Shown in pieces: positions 46,951 to 58,374 of a stretch of DNA of 64,000 nucleotides; the first letter of the stretch is position 1; every line of letters begins with the position of its first letter. The stretch is from Polytrichum commune. Taxonomy: Eukaryota > Streptophyta > Polytrichopsida > Polytrichales > Polytrichaceae. The DNA is taken from NCBI GenBank assembly GCA_950295325.1, contig OX485806.1, positions 49,409,169 through 49,473,168 on the forward strand, given 5' to 3'. Under the pieces are notes generated by a model. It was given only the letters and a program-made list of their open reading frames with translations, was not told the DNA's origin and did not search any database. Position numbers and translations under genes: made by a program.

Positions 46951-47440
46951 CTCTTAAATGTGTGTAACAAATTTTCAATCATTCAATTTAGATTTTTTTT
47001 TTCTCAAATGAATGCATTTTCTCTCAAAAGTGCCTTTTGCACTCTTCAATCACTGAAGTTAGATTTTTTTTTATTCAATTGAATGCATTTTCTCTCAAAT
47101 GTGCCGTACACTCTCAAATACCTGAAGTCAAATCTTCTACACCTCAAGAAAAATATCAAGATACTCCAATCACTCAAACAAGATCTTCTTCATCTCAAAT
47201 TTTCCTTACACTCTCAAATTTCTACACCTAAAAAACGCTTTAAGATATTCAATTACTCAAACAAAAACATTTTCACCTCAAATCTACATTACACTCTAAA
47301 ATACCTCAAGTCAAATATCCTACACCTCACAAAAATTCTTAAGATATTCAAATCACTCAAACAATATCTTCTTTACCTCAAATATGCTTTACAATCTCAA
47401 ATACCTCAAGTCAAATTCTCTACGCCTCAAAAGATCCAAA
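46951..47440. repeat. Tandem repeat of about 82-100 bp, four to five diverged copies
   Basis: CTCTCAAATACCT-type words start at 47111, 47211, 47293 and 47393, each followed by CAAGTCAAAT.TTCTACACCT and then CAATCACTCAAACAA. The plus-strand open frames are translations of the repeat. Confidence 0.75.
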
Positions 47441-48122
47441 CAACATTTCTTTCAACTCAAAACACATGTAATGGTTTCAAACAAATCTTACAACATTCAA
47501 GCCTCACAAAAAAACCTTAAACCATTCAAAACACTCAAGTCATTTGTTTTGAGATCTAAACACCTCTAAACCTTTTAAATAAATTTCTTAGTATTCAAGT
47601 CATGTGTTATTTGTATCACACATACATTCAAGAAAAAACAAAAGACAAAGACATATTTACAACTAAATGCGCCTTAGACACCTCTAATGCTTCAAAACGC
47701 CAACCCTGAAGATCCACTTTGCAACCTCAAAACAATCAAATCTCTAGACATTTCACTTGCATGCATGGACCCATAGCCTATTGGATGTCAATAGGACTAG
47801 AGACAAGATTGCGCAAAGATATATTACATACACAAAGACATATGAACAATGTTTGCAATAAGATGGTCTCATGTTTTTTGTGCTTTATCTTTTATTGTTA
47901 TTTTTTTTCTCTTTGGTTCACACAAACAATATGGTAAAACTTTTATCCCCTTTGGAACATAATTGTGGCTTTATTCTAACCTTATTGTTTATCATGTTCT
48001 TTTCATTACATTTCTATCAACTACGAGTATTCTAATGCTTGACTTTCTACACCTTCTAATATTACATTACTAAAACTACGAGCAATCTAATGCTCCACTT
48101 TCAACATTTTGGACATCATTAA
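47441..48122. other. AT-rich DNA, no gene
   Basis: Nothing recognised before the LTR start at 48123. Confidence 0.45.
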
Positions 48123-49043
48123 TGTCATGCACCATTCCATAAGGAGTGTTTGTAGCATCATGGGCACAAGGGGGACCCCCGAATGACACCCAAGATGCCC
48201 GTGAGAGGCACAAGTGATCCTAATGTGAGTGAGGGCCCTAGGTGTTGAGAATGCCTCCCACCAATGGAGACTAGGGGCCACTAGGGTAAAGCCATGAGCG
48301 TCAAGTGGCTTATGACATCGGATTCTAGAATGTTCAAGAACTCCCCAATTAGATGTGTGAGCTAGAAAATATGTTAATTTGAGTGAAGCAATGCCTAACA
48401 ACAATGACCTAAGAGTGGCGCCCGAGACTGTTTAGGTTACAACAATCATAACTTCCTCGATACCTCCCTGAATGGGGCAGATAAGGAATTTATCAACATA
48501 TGCACAAAGAATATATCTCAATGAATTGTTTTCTTGATAGAACTAAAGATTACAAAACATAGTAAAACATAGTTAAGGAGGTTTGAAGCCGCAAGGGGTT
48601 TCCAACCCCAACGGCTAAAGAAAAATGTTTACTTGGCCCCAATTTTCAGGAAATAAACAAAAAAATTATTGTTGATGAGATAGGGGCTTTACCCCAAGTC
48701 CTAGAAGCTTATATGGATGAGGCAACGTTGCCAACCCATCGCAACCAAAGCCTATTTGGAAACTATGCTTCAGGTTGTTGTAATGTTGCTTCGCATGACG
48801 ATGATCAACTCAAGAGTGGACTTCCATGAATGGAAGTCCACATCTAACCATTGGCTGCCTCCTAAATGAAGAATCCCAAATGAATGTGTAGGAAGGATGG
48901 TTACCAAGCCATGAGTTTGGAAGTCCTCGGTATAGGGACCTAACCATGCACGTGTGTGAGATGCATATGTTAGCGTTTGTGACACTCACTAGAGTTGCAA
49001 AGCCGTCAATGTAATTTAAAGGACGTTAGCAAGGGTTGCAACA
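48123..49043 (+). mobile_element. 5' LTR of the chromovirus
   Basis: Starts TGTCATGCACCATTCC and ends AAGGGTTGCAACA; the body aligns throughout with the solo LTR 41889-42862. Contains the hairpin TGGACTTCCAT..ATGGAAGTCCA (48817-48840), with longer arms than in the solo copy. Length 921 bp. Confidence 0.9.
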
Positions 49044-49045
49044 CA

Positions 49046-49057
49046 TGGTATCAGAGA
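49046..49057 (+). promoter_or_regulatory. Primer-binding site, initiator Met tRNA
   Basis: TGGTATCAGAGA begins 2 bp after the LTR. It is complementary to the 3' end of initiator methionine tRNA, the usual primer of plant chromoviruses and copia elements. Confidence 0.9.
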
Positions 49058-49080
49058 GATAACTATTTGTTTAAAAAAAT

Positions 49081-50048
49081 ATGGCTATCAAGCACGCGAC
49101 TAACAATTGTGAGCCCGGAGCTTCTAAAATGTTGTGACACTGAAAATGGAACAAAGATTATGACCAAGAGGATTCTGACCCTGACATTGAATCCAATGAC
49201 AATGTTGCTGATGATGGTGCAATGGGGGAGGAAGTAGACGAATCCCTTGAAAAGAATTCCGCAAACCTCGAAAATAATTCATGAGCTAGACTTCTGAATG
49301 CACTCAAGATGCTTGAGTACATGGAATCCGTAAATCAAATTCAACCACGGCAAGAAAAAAAAAGTCAAGCAAAATAAAATGATTGAGCTCCTGATGATGC
49401 AAGGTGCTAGGTCTTCTTTTTCAACAAAGAAGTTGACCAAGTTAAACATGCCAAATACCTTCTCGGGGTTTGGCAAGGCAAGAAAGGTGAAGAATGTTTT
49501 GTTAGAAATGAACAACTCCTACGATGTCCAAAGGCCCAAGGCGGACAATAAGGTTTTCATAGTGGTGACCATTTTGATAAACCATATATTTCAGTGGTGG
49601 ACTAGCAAGAAAGAACAAAAACCCAAAGTGGTGGCAAACTTGACTTGGATTGGCTTCAAGGAGTTGTTTGTTAAGGATTAATGTTTGAATACCAAAAAAT
49701 TGAGTAAGAGAGTGAACTTGGTGCAAATGAGACATATAAGGTTTTTTAAGGCTTATGCGAGTATTTTTAATGTCCAAATGATTATTACACCTAAGATGGA
49801 CGAGTTTCTAAGAAATGCACATTTCTAGGTGGATTGCAAAAATGGGTGGTGGATGCCTTGCTTATGTTCCCAAAGCTTTTCAAGGACGTGGCGGGGATCA
49901 TCAAGATTACAAAGAAACTTCAAGCTTATTTGAAATAAAGTCAAGCGGCCTTTCTCAACAAAATAACTTGAGCCCAAATATGTCTGGAAGCAAAGAGTGC
50001 AAGAAATTTGGGCCATCAAACCAACAAAAAACAAGCAAAAGGTATAAT
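49081..50048 (+). pseudogene. chromovirus gag, N-terminal and central part
   Basis: An ATG at 49081 (MAIKHATNNCEPGASK) follows the primer site by 24 bp. Slipped frames then show an acidic stretch, a capsid-like stretch (LNMPNTFSGFGKARKVKN, QWWTSKKEQ) and GGLQKWVVDALLMFPKLF with KDVAGIIKITKKL, typical of chromovirus Gag near its C-terminus. The frame then runs (with stops) to KKQAKG at 50043, where a reversed LTR begins. The rest of Gag is at 53265. Confidence 0.75.
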
Positions 50049-53000
50049 TGTCGCAACATTTCCTAACTCCCTTCAACTAACCATTTTTCAAATTTAGCAA
50101 GGGTAGTGAGCGCTAACCCTTTGCGTTCTACCAATGCGAATGGTTAGCTTCCCATAGCGCTCCCCTTTAGCTCATAGGTGGGTGACCAACCCTTTAACAT
50201 TTATATTCAAAAAATTCCCTAAATTCGCCAATGGTTAAATGTGGTTTTCCATCCATAGAAGTCCAATTTTTAGTTGATCATCGCGTTGTTGAAGTATCAC
50301 TACAACAACCCGAATCATACTAAGAAGCTATACCTCACGTTGGGCAAATGCTCATGAAGGACGTGTCATTTAATCGGCCACGCCGCCTCACCCATGTAAG
50401 CCTCAATGACTTTGGGCAGGACCCATACCCCACCATCAAGAAACCTTTTGTCTTTCTCTTAAGAATTGGGACCAAGTAGACATTTTCCATTAATCGTAGG
50501 GACTAAAAGCTCCCAGCAACTTCAGACCACCATAATTTCATTTGATAATATCTAATGCTATCAAATAACCACTTTATCGGCATCAACTCCTCACATAAAT
50601 TGATAAACTTTTCATTTGGCCCATTCAAGCAAATATTGAGGAAATTAAGGCTATTCAAATTCAGGTAGTCCCGAGCACCATTCCCAGGTCATCTTTGTCA
50701 TAGAGCGTTGTCCCTAGGGAGCGCCCCATTCAAATTGCCATATCTCCTAGCTCACACCTTAAATTGAGGTGTTCATAAGTATTCTAGAATTCGGACGTCA
50801 AAATGATGCACCCCGTGGGTTGTTCCCTTGCAAATTAGCTCAAGAAGACTCACGGTGAAATATAACGTAAATTTATATTCGCTTGAGAACTACCGTGCCT
50901 CATTAATATGTTCGGTCTTGAATTAATAATCCCTCTCTTCTCCTTATGATATGAATATAATTATTGGAGTGAACACAATCTCATTATCTTAATTCTTACT
51001 CTCAATGTAAGGCATCATTGATAATAAGAACCATTAGATTTAAAAAAAGCTTTAAGAGGTGTAGCAATATCCTCGATAATAATATAGTTTTCAATAAGTT
51101 ATATGAATCCTTAAGGTTCGTAGTTCATAAACATCAATCACGCAATTGATAGTAATCTTATAATGATGAAGAAGATCTAATATTCTTGAGTCTTCCTTTT
51201 TAAGCTCAAGTGTTACTACTTGTAATATTGTAACTTGACATGTATGCATATAGTAGTTATAATTTCATGAACACATCATTGATTGTTTTGTAATGTCACG
51301 TTTAACTTCAAAGTGTTTTAATAAGAAGAATAATTGTAACTCTCTTGAGGTTTATTCAAGAGAAAGAACTCTTCGATTGTTAATGACATCCAACAACTCA
51401 CAAAGTATCTTAAAAGAAGAAGCACTTTTACTACAAAGTGTTTCTTGATGACGAGAAGATTAGAACATCATTCTTACATTACTCTCTTGAGTGTTTGTTC
51501 AAGAGAGACAACTCTTTCAACTTATAATGACATCCAACAACTCACAAATTATCTTAAAAGAAAGAGGTTCAATAACAATTGTAGTAAGTAGATTATCTTA
51601 TATCAATATTACTTCATTCATATGTATTCAAACTTTGATGTGAATTAATGTCTTCATCATTCTTATCAATCATAAGTTCAACAATCAATATGTAGTTTAA
51701 TATGTGTAATACTTATAAGTCGATTATGTAGTTATAATAATAACTCCTCATCTTTTGAAGGAGTTTGTATTCGTTAATAGGTTTTACTTTAATCATTCAT
51801 GCATTATAATTCTTCAAGAATTCAATCACATATATTTATTTATAATTATCTTTTGAGGAGATCAATGATAAGTTCCACTTTAAGAGATAATCTTGTTTCC
51901 TTCACTCAAGTTTGACAATCGCTTTCTTAATTCAATCTCTCTCAAAGTTCCATTGATCCTCTAATTTGTCTTGAGCGCTTTGTTCTCACCCTCGCACTAT
52001 CTCTTGAGTTCTTTCTCAAAAGAGTCTACTCAATCTACTCTACTCTCGGTTGCTTAATCACTCAAGTTCCAAGTACCGCTTGACAAACTTTGTAAGACAA
52101 TTTGAGAGAGAGGTAGAAAGGTCACACGCATTTGTAGAAAAGATAATGTATTGCAAAAGTGCTCCGGGAGGAGAGTTACAAAAACTTCAAGTGATTCTTG
52201 ACACTCAAATTTAGGATAACTTCGTTGTGTAGAAAATGAGATGTAGGTCTCCTAAAATGCTTCCCTTATATAGTCTTTTCTTCCTATCCAAAATCTATAC
52301 TAAGAGTTGTTGTTATCTCCGCTTTCCTAGATAACTAAATTCCTCCATCATATGTAGATGATATCTAACCTAAACGGGTATAACCGTTTTACCATTTGAA
52401 TGTTCAAATCTCTAAGATTCTACTATATCCTTGTTGTGGCTACATTGTATTTCCTTTTGAGAATGCCATCAAGTCTTCACATTTGCTTGATTCCAATGAT
52501 TTGTATTAAACATACTAGTAGAATCTATCCTTGCTCATAATACATCTTCATAATGTTTTTGTATCATAAGAATCTAAAATTCTTACATAATTCATAATCA
52601 TGCTTCCTCAAATTCTTCATTCTATATATTCCATAATCATGTCTATTCGGATAATCATTCATCTTCAAAATCCTATATTCTATCTATCTCCTAAAGGCTT
52701 CATAATGCCTTTTCAAAATAGTCTTTTAAACCCAAAATCTTATATTTCTTTATGCCTCCTAATGCTCAATACTAACTCCTCTATACTAGTATAGTATCCT
52801 CCCACTCAATTCCTAAGTTCTCCTTCACTAAAACGCTGATGGCCCTATACCCGTGGGTAAGGGACCCCATAACTGCACGTCGGTCTTGTATCTCCGTGGA
52901 AGGAGGGCCTAATTCCGTGGCCGAGCTTCGGAGAGCTCTCTTCGTGTTCCTCTCTTCATTTCTTCATTTCGGTGATGATGTTCTTCCTCTTGGTGATGTT

Positions 53001-53259
53001 TGATGCCCTTAGGTGCTCTGTTGTGACTTATTTCTCTCTCATAATGTTGGTACTCAACACATAAGCTACTCATAGCTCATGGCCTTGCCCACGTGACTCT
53101 TAGTCTTCGTGGGTTGAAGGCGTTCTCAACGCCCAGGGCCCTCATCCATACTAGGATCACTTGGGCCCTTTCACCTATGGTGACATAATTTTAAGTGTCA
53201 CTTTGGGGTTTCCAATGTGCCCATGGTGTTTCGGATACCTCATGGAGAGATGCGCAACA
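50049..53259 (-). mobile_element. Reversed chromovirus-family LTR inserted in gag, itself interrupted
   Basis: The two LTR parts are 50049-50804 (3' portion) and about 53056-53259 (5' portion), matching 41889-42862 in reverse. Outer ends are TGTCGCAACA.. and ..GCGCAACA. Flanks ataat (50044-50048) and acaac (53260-53264) look like a 5-bp duplication altered by two C/T changes. Setting the LTR and one flank aside, the gag frame continues without a shift into the zinc knuckle. So a sister element, now a solo LTR, landed in this element. Confidence 0.8.
50805..53055. mobile_element. 2.25-kb insertion inside the reversed LTR, type unresolved
   Basis: Boundaries come from the LTR alignment: ..TTCGGACGTCA at 50797 and TAAGCTACTC.. 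at 53062 are adjacent in uninterrupted copies. The insertion is AT-rich, has a 142-bp tandem pair (51339 and 51481, ACTCTCTTGAG..TTCAAGAG), a minus-strand TATAAGGG near 52265, and GC-rich ends. No protein is seen. A TATA-bearing, non-coding 2-kb unit is consistent with another solo LTR, but no clear TG..CA ends or target duplication were found. Confidence 0.5.
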
Positions 53260-53264
53260 ACAAC

Positions 53265-53540
53265 TTCATACAAAGGTGGCAACAAAGGAGGAAAACCATC
53301 CAATATTGGAAACAAATGAGGTGACATAAAGGACAAATGGTGCCACAAATGTAGCAAGTTTAGTCACTTCCATGCTCTGTGCCCTAACAACAATATGAGT
53401 TCAAAGGCAAATCATGTTTTTCATGCCAAACAAATTTTAGAATATGGCTCTGTGGCCAAAACTAGTAGCCTTAAGCCAAGGCCCAGTCATTTGTACCTCG
53501 AGGCCCAAATCAATGGTAAGAATGTCTCATGGATTATTAT
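53265..53540 (+). pseudogene. chromovirus Gag zinc knuckle and start of protease
   Basis: Contains GGNKGGKPSNIGNK, one stop, then the CCHC knuckle CHKCSKFSHFHALC (C-x2-C-x4-H-x4-C, about 53348-53390), and LYLEAQINGKNVSWII, the lead-in to the aspartic protease active site. The active site itself is cut off here and resumes at about 54411. The knuckle binds element RNA for packaging. Confidence 0.8.
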
Positions 53541-53544
53541 TATG

Positions 53545-54410
53545 TCTCATAGAAATATTATTTATGACCAGGATTGAAAAAAAATGTGAAAAATCATGTC
53601 GAGAGGTGTTTGTTATGTCAATTGAACAAAGTGGAGCAAGTAAAATATCCAAGGTTGTTGCAGCCATTGTCAGTGCCTAATAGAAAATGGGAGTCTATTT
53701 CTATGGATTTTATTGTGGATCTTCCTAGGACTCAAAAGACCTTTGATAGCATTTTTGTGGTCGTTGATAGACTAACTAAGGTGGCTCGATTTATACCTAC
53801 AACTACAATTGTGACAGTTTCGGGAGTAGATGAGTTTTTTTTTTAAAAGATATTTGTGAATTATGGGTTGCCGCGAGAGATAATTTGTGACAAAGATAGA
53901 AAATTCGTAAGTGAATTCTAGAAATCTTTGTTCAAATTATGTGGCACCAAGATTAGTATGAGTTTGGCATATCATCCAGAAACGGATGGATAGACTTAGA
54001 GAACCAACAGGAGTTTTGAAGACATGCTTCGAATGTATGTTGGTAAATAAAAATAGTCTTGGGATAAGTGGTTATATTTGATACAATTTGTTTATAATCA
54101 ACGAGAACATAGTAGCATAGGGATGGGTCCATTTTATGTTTTATATGGTCAAGAATGTAAAACTCCAATCTCCTTAACAACTCTTAACTCTAGAATTGAA
54201 AGTTTGAATCAAATGATTCAAGAAATGCATACTATATTGGAATGTGCTAAGCAATGTATGCAAAGTGCATAAGAGAGATCTAAATTTTATGTTGATCAAA
54301 AAAAGAGTATAAAAGAGTATGAAGTTGGACAGAAGGTATTTTTGAAAGTAACACCTAAACGCTCTGGATTGAAATTTGGAAGGTCTAGAAAATTATCCCC
54401 TAGATTTTGC
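53545..54410 (+). mobile_element. Orphan gypsy integrase fragment inserted in the protease
   Basis: Frames show the integrase zinc domain (HVERCLLCQLNKVEQ), SMDFIVDLP with the first catalytic Asp, FVVVDRLTKVARFIP, CDKDRKFVSEF with the second Asp, a TDG.T.RTNR stretch where the catalytic Glu codon has become TAG, MGPFYVLYGQECKTPI, and the C-terminal KLSPRFC. It is about 860 bp, covers nearly a whole integrase, and has no LTR. Sequence differs from the chromovirus's own integrase (56.3-56.9 kb), so it comes from another gypsy lineage. A target duplication is not evident. Confidence 0.8.
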
Positions 54411-54660
54411 TGACACACGGTTAACGCACTTATTCTTGAAACCAAATCTTGCAAAGGAGTTGGATCTGCAAATACATAGAGCAAGCAAACCCATCAACAT
54501 GTGGTTTGCAAAGGACAAACCACATGAGACAAAGGAGGTGGTGTGGCACATTGGAGTTTGTGAAGAGTTTCACACTTTGTGAAATGAATAAGGTGGACAT
54601 TATTTTGGGAAACAACTTCTTTGAGACTCATATGGTAGATATGCGGTGCTAAGGGGTGCA
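54411..54660 (+). pseudogene. chromovirus protease, remainder
   Basis: Resumes with ADTRLTHLFLKPNLAKELDL, in which D-T-R-x-T-H replaces the D-[ST]-G-A-[ST]-H site (Gly to Arg would inactivate it), then the second-strand motif IILGNNFF. It ends at DMRC before a stop. Confidence 0.75.
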
Positions 54661-54699
54661 ACTTGTGTTGTGCCGTGGTGACAAACAATTGATTTTAAA

Positions 54700-55560
54700 A
54701 AACTAATATTGACTTCAATGGCGAGAGAAGTCAACTTGACTTTGGTCTCAATGGACCAAACAAAGAAAGAAAAATTGTGGTGGTGGTTCAAACAGAACGA
54801 CAATCCGAGCCACCATCCAAACCACCATTCAAGGCACCATATCGATTGAACCAAAAGGAATTGCCAAAATTAAAGAAAAAACTTAATAATTTGTTATCGA
54901 GAGGCAACATTTAGTCAAGAAAATCACCATATGGAGACAAAAAAAATGCCAAGCTACGTATGTGCATCGATTATTGGGCTTTGAATAAGGTGGCCTTTAA
55001 AAACAATTGTCCGCTATCTTAAATCGATGAGTTTTTTGACCGGTTGGTGGGGACCAAATACTTTAGTCATATAGACTTAAAGTTGGGGTACTACCAAATT
55101 TGAATTGCATATGAAGTTATGAAAAAGATGGAGTGCCACACAAGGTTTGGGACTTATGGGTTCTTGGTAATATCCTTTGGATTGTGCAATGTATCTTTGA
55201 CATTCAAAATCCTTATGAACACCATCTTTTGAAATGGATGACACCATGATAGTTTACATTGATGATATTTTGTGTATTCCAAGACGGCGGAGGACCATGC
55301 ACGGCTCCTTGAGCCAGTGTTTCAAAGGCTAAGGGACAACAAATTGTACGCCAACAAAGAGAAATGTATCTTTGCTCAACAAGAGATTGAGTTATTGGGT
55401 CATGTGGTGACAAAAAATAGAAATAAGCCGGACATACAAAAGGTCAAAGCAATCCAAGAAAGAAAACGACCCTCGACCCAAAAAATGCTTAGGTCATTAT
55501 TTGGCCTAGCCGCTTCATTCAAGATTATTCTAAGGTTTATAGGCCCATGTCTGACTTATT
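54700..55560 (+). pseudogene. chromovirus reverse transcriptase
   Basis: Slipped frames in order: EPPSKPPFKAPYRL, LLSRGNI, AKLRMCIDYWALN, IDEFFDRLVGTKYFSHIDLK, GYYQI, TRFGTYGFLVISFGLCN, VYIDDIL (catalytic YIDD, about 55255-55270), then a one-base loss, VYSKTAEDHARLLEPVFQRL, LYANKEKCIFAQQEIELLGH. The catalytic Asp residues and the overall order are intact despite frame breaks. Confidence 0.85.
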
Positions 55561-56060
55561 GAAGAAAAAAATATTCCAAAAGTGAGATGAGCCTTGTCAC
55601 CATGCATTTTGGGAGCTCAAGAGCTAGTTGTCTTTGCCGGCCATGCTCAAGTTGCCAAAAATTGACAAACTCTTTGAGGTGTATACACATGGGAATGACT
55701 TCTCCATTGGTGGAATGTTGATCCAAGATGGATGGCCATTGCATATAAGAGCAAGAAGCTCGATGGTTGTCAAAGGATATGACCAACTCATGAAAAAAAC
55801 CTCTTTGTCGTAATGTATTGCTTTGAAGACATGGCAACATTACTTGGAGTTGTATAAGACCAAGGTGTACATGGACAATGTGTCCCTAAAGTGTTTTGAA
55901 ACACAAACGCAAGTGAGCTCCAAACAAATGTGGTGGCATGATACCTTGGTGTTTATGAATGTAGATTTGATCCACAAACCGGGTCATGACAATGTGGTGC
56001 CGAACGCTCTAAGTAGACGGAAAGGATTCCAAGCAATAAGTACGACCCAAACCTTGTGGC
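55560..56060 (+). pseudogene. chromovirus RNase H
   Basis: LPAMLKLPKIDKLFEVYTHG (first catalytic Asp expected at VYTDAS is a His), SIGGMLIQDGWP, then after a stop HYLELYKTKVYMDN, SKQMWWHDTL and HKPGHDNVVPNALSRR, the tail typical of gypsy RNase H. Broken by TAA at 55811 and slips. Confidence 0.8.
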
Positions 56061-56189
56061 TAATGTACAGAGGTGAAGGCGACTTGCAAAGCAAATTAGG
56101 AAGGGGTATATCAACGACTCCAAAGCATAAAGGTTTTTAGGTGAGTTTTGCAAGGATAAGGCGCTCAAGGAGGTCAAATTGATGGACGG

Positions 56190-57110
56190 ATTCCTCAAAT
56201 ATAAACAGAATCAAGTGTATGTGCCACAAGGCAAGTTGACGTTATTGGTTTTGAAGGGAAATTATGATAGTCCCATTGTTGGCCATAGAAAAAAAACCAC
56301 TATAGAAATGGTGTCAAAGAAATAATAGTGGCCGTGTATGGAGAAAATAACCCATTTTGTGAAGACTTGTGTCAAGTACCAGGTGAACCAAGTTTCTTAC
56401 AAAAAACAACTTAACCTCTTGCAACCGTTGCTTATCCCGCCGGGGCCATGGTGTAATGTGTCCATGGACTTCATCAGGAGTTTGATGGAGTCACAAGGCT
56501 ACGATGCCATCTTCATGATGGTAGACTGGTTTAGCAAGTTGGCACGCATGGTGTTGACTGTGAGAACCGTAACCGTGTTGGAGACCGCAAAGCTCATTCT
56601 TAATGCATGGTGGAAGCATTTTGGAGACATTTTTTTAAGAAGATTGGTACAAAACTAACCTTTAGCAGGGCCTTTCATTTCCAAACAGATGGTCACACAA
56701 AACATGTGAATGGAGTTTTAAACCAATACTTGAATAACTATGTGAGTGCGGACTAATGATATTGGGTGGATTATGTGGGTCTAATGGAGTTTAGTTACAA
56801 TGCACCCACACACTCGGCGACCAAGCAATCGCCTTCAAGGTGGCTTATGGAGTGGATCCGCTCCAACCTGCTAACTTAACTCTCAAAGGGGCACATTCAA
56901 CACTAGAGTTCAACCAAAATGATAAGGACTTGGCCAAGAAGCATGAAAAAATTGTTGTTGGAAAAAACCCAAAAGTGATATGAAAAACAAATCAATGCCT
57001 AAAGATGCAAAGTGGAGTATGAGGTGGGCCAAAATGTTTTTTTGAATGTGAAAACTTCACTATGCCCGAAGGCCTCATTCCAAAGTTCATGTCCAAATTT
57101 GCAGGTATGT
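56190..57110 (+). pseudogene. chromovirus integrase
   Basis: FVKTCVKYQVNQVSYKK (zinc end), SMDFIRSL with first catalytic Asp, MVDWFSKLARMV, then a frame change to the TFHFQTDGHTK region, NGVLNQYLNNYVS, a W-x-DYVGLMEF-YN-P..S-T stretch, and VAYGVDPLQPANL. The same tail is found alone at 2457-2780. Stops and slips throughout. Confidence 0.8.
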
Positions 57111-57117
57111 TTCCATC

Positions 57118-57480
57118 ATGGAACGAGTGTTCAAATGCGTGTATAAATTAAAGTTTCCACCCGATATCAAAGTGCATCCAACATTTCATGTTTCACTACT
57201 AAAGTTATTTAAGCAAGACATATTATGGCCCAATCATGAGCAAATGATTAGGCCACCTCCCAACATTGTAAGAGATCATTTGGAATGTGAGGTAGAAAAC
57301 ATTCTTGAGTGTAGGAACCACAAGCAAAAATGAGAAGAATATTTGGTGAAGTGGAAAGGATTCCATGATAAATAAGCCACTTGGGTAGCGGAAAAAGACA
57401 TGATGAATGCCAAGGAGGTAGTGGAACGCTTTGAAAAAACTGGGGCTAAAAGGTCCAATAAAAAGAACTGTAAGCATTTA
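57118..57480 (+). pseudogene. chromovirus integrase C-terminus with chromodomain
   Basis: KLKFPPDIKVHPTFHVSLLK is the conserved gypsy integrase end. It is followed by ENILECRNHKQK, stop, EEYLVKWKGFHDK, stop, ATWVAEKDMMNAKEVVERFE, which is a chromodomain with the K-W-K-G and A-T-W motifs. Chromodomains direct integration toward particular chromatin. Two stops break it. Confidence 0.9.
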
Positions 57481-57960
57481 TGAGAACATCAATCTCTTTT
57501 AGTGGAGGAAAGATGCTAGTATCACACTTAGTTTGGAGGGAATGCTCTCCACAACATGTATTTGTTCTTTGACTCGAAGTGATAAAGTTCAACTTTAGTG
57601 GTGCAAAGATAAGAGTATGAGATGAGGTCCTAATTTTGTACTGGTGTTTGGTAAGTGGAAGAAGGAAAATAGATATGCCAAACTAGGTTGGGTAAGCCAA
57701 ATAATTGGGGGCCATGGCTTGGATAAAACTGATACACCTCTTAGTCATGGGTTTGCTCAAGCAAAGGTAAGGTGATGACTTGAGCTCATAAAACTGCAAC
57801 CCACAAGCTAACAAGAGTTAGCGCATGGGAGTCATAAACCCATGTCTTGAAAATAGGAATTAAGTCGGACTGGACTTGGCATCAACCCCATGCAATCGAG
57901 GTGTGGTTTAACAATGGAAAACCATTTTGAAGTTGCAACCGAGAAAATTTAGTGCAAGCA
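57481..57960. other. 3' flank of the chromovirus, with dispersed repeat at 57735-57960
   Basis: A purine-rich TTAGTGGAGGAAAGATGCTA at about 57499 may be the polypurine tract. The sequence after it is not the family LTR. 57735-57960 repeats 12441-12665. Confidence 0.5.
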
Positions 57961-58374
57961 TTGAGAATGCCTTCCACTCATGAGAATCACAAGGGTAAGG
58001 CCATGAGCATTGAGGAAGTTATGGCTATTCTAATTCGGTAATCTTGGATGCCATTCCCAGGTCATTGTTGTCCCAGGGCGTTGTCCCTAGGCAGCGCCCC
58101 ATCCAAATTGCCATATTTCCTAGGTCACACCTCTAATTGGGGAGTTATTGATCATTAAGAAATCTAGACGCCATAAGATACTCGATGCTCATGGCCTTTA
58201 CCTCGTGACTCTTAGTCTTTGTGGGTGGGAGGCGTTCTCAATGCCTGGGGTTTTCTCCACACTAATATCAGTTGGGCCCTCTCACTTATGGCACCACAAG
58301 TATTGGGCGTCACTACGGGGTCCCCCTTTGTGCCCATGATGTTCTGGGAACTCCTCATGGAGAGGTATGCAACA
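57961..58374 (-). mobile_element. Chromovirus-family LTR fragments, head-to-head
   Basis: 57961-58015 matches the LTR interior in the sense direction (TTGAGAATGCCTTCCACTCA, GGTAAGGCCATGAGC). From about 58005 the sequence matches the LTR in reverse down to its true end at 58374 (..GAGGTATGCAACA). So a short sense piece abuts a 370-bp reversed 5' half of the LTR. Confidence 0.7.

Larger units (their letters stand above)
48123..57480 (+). mobile_element. Nested chromovirus (Ty3/gypsy) composite
   Basis: Order: 5' LTR, Met-tRNA primer site, gag, [reversed LTR insertion], zinc knuckle and protease start, [orphan integrase fragment], rest of protease, RT, RNase H, integrase, chromodomain. The chromodomain at the C-terminus of integrase defines a chromovirus. 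A sense-orientation 3' LTR is not intact. The element carries many stops and slips throughout. Confidence 0.85.

Noticed and set aside
47083-47520. 145-residue Lys/Ser/Leu-rich frame
   Set aside because: Lies on the 82-100 bp tandem repeat and repeats the same words.
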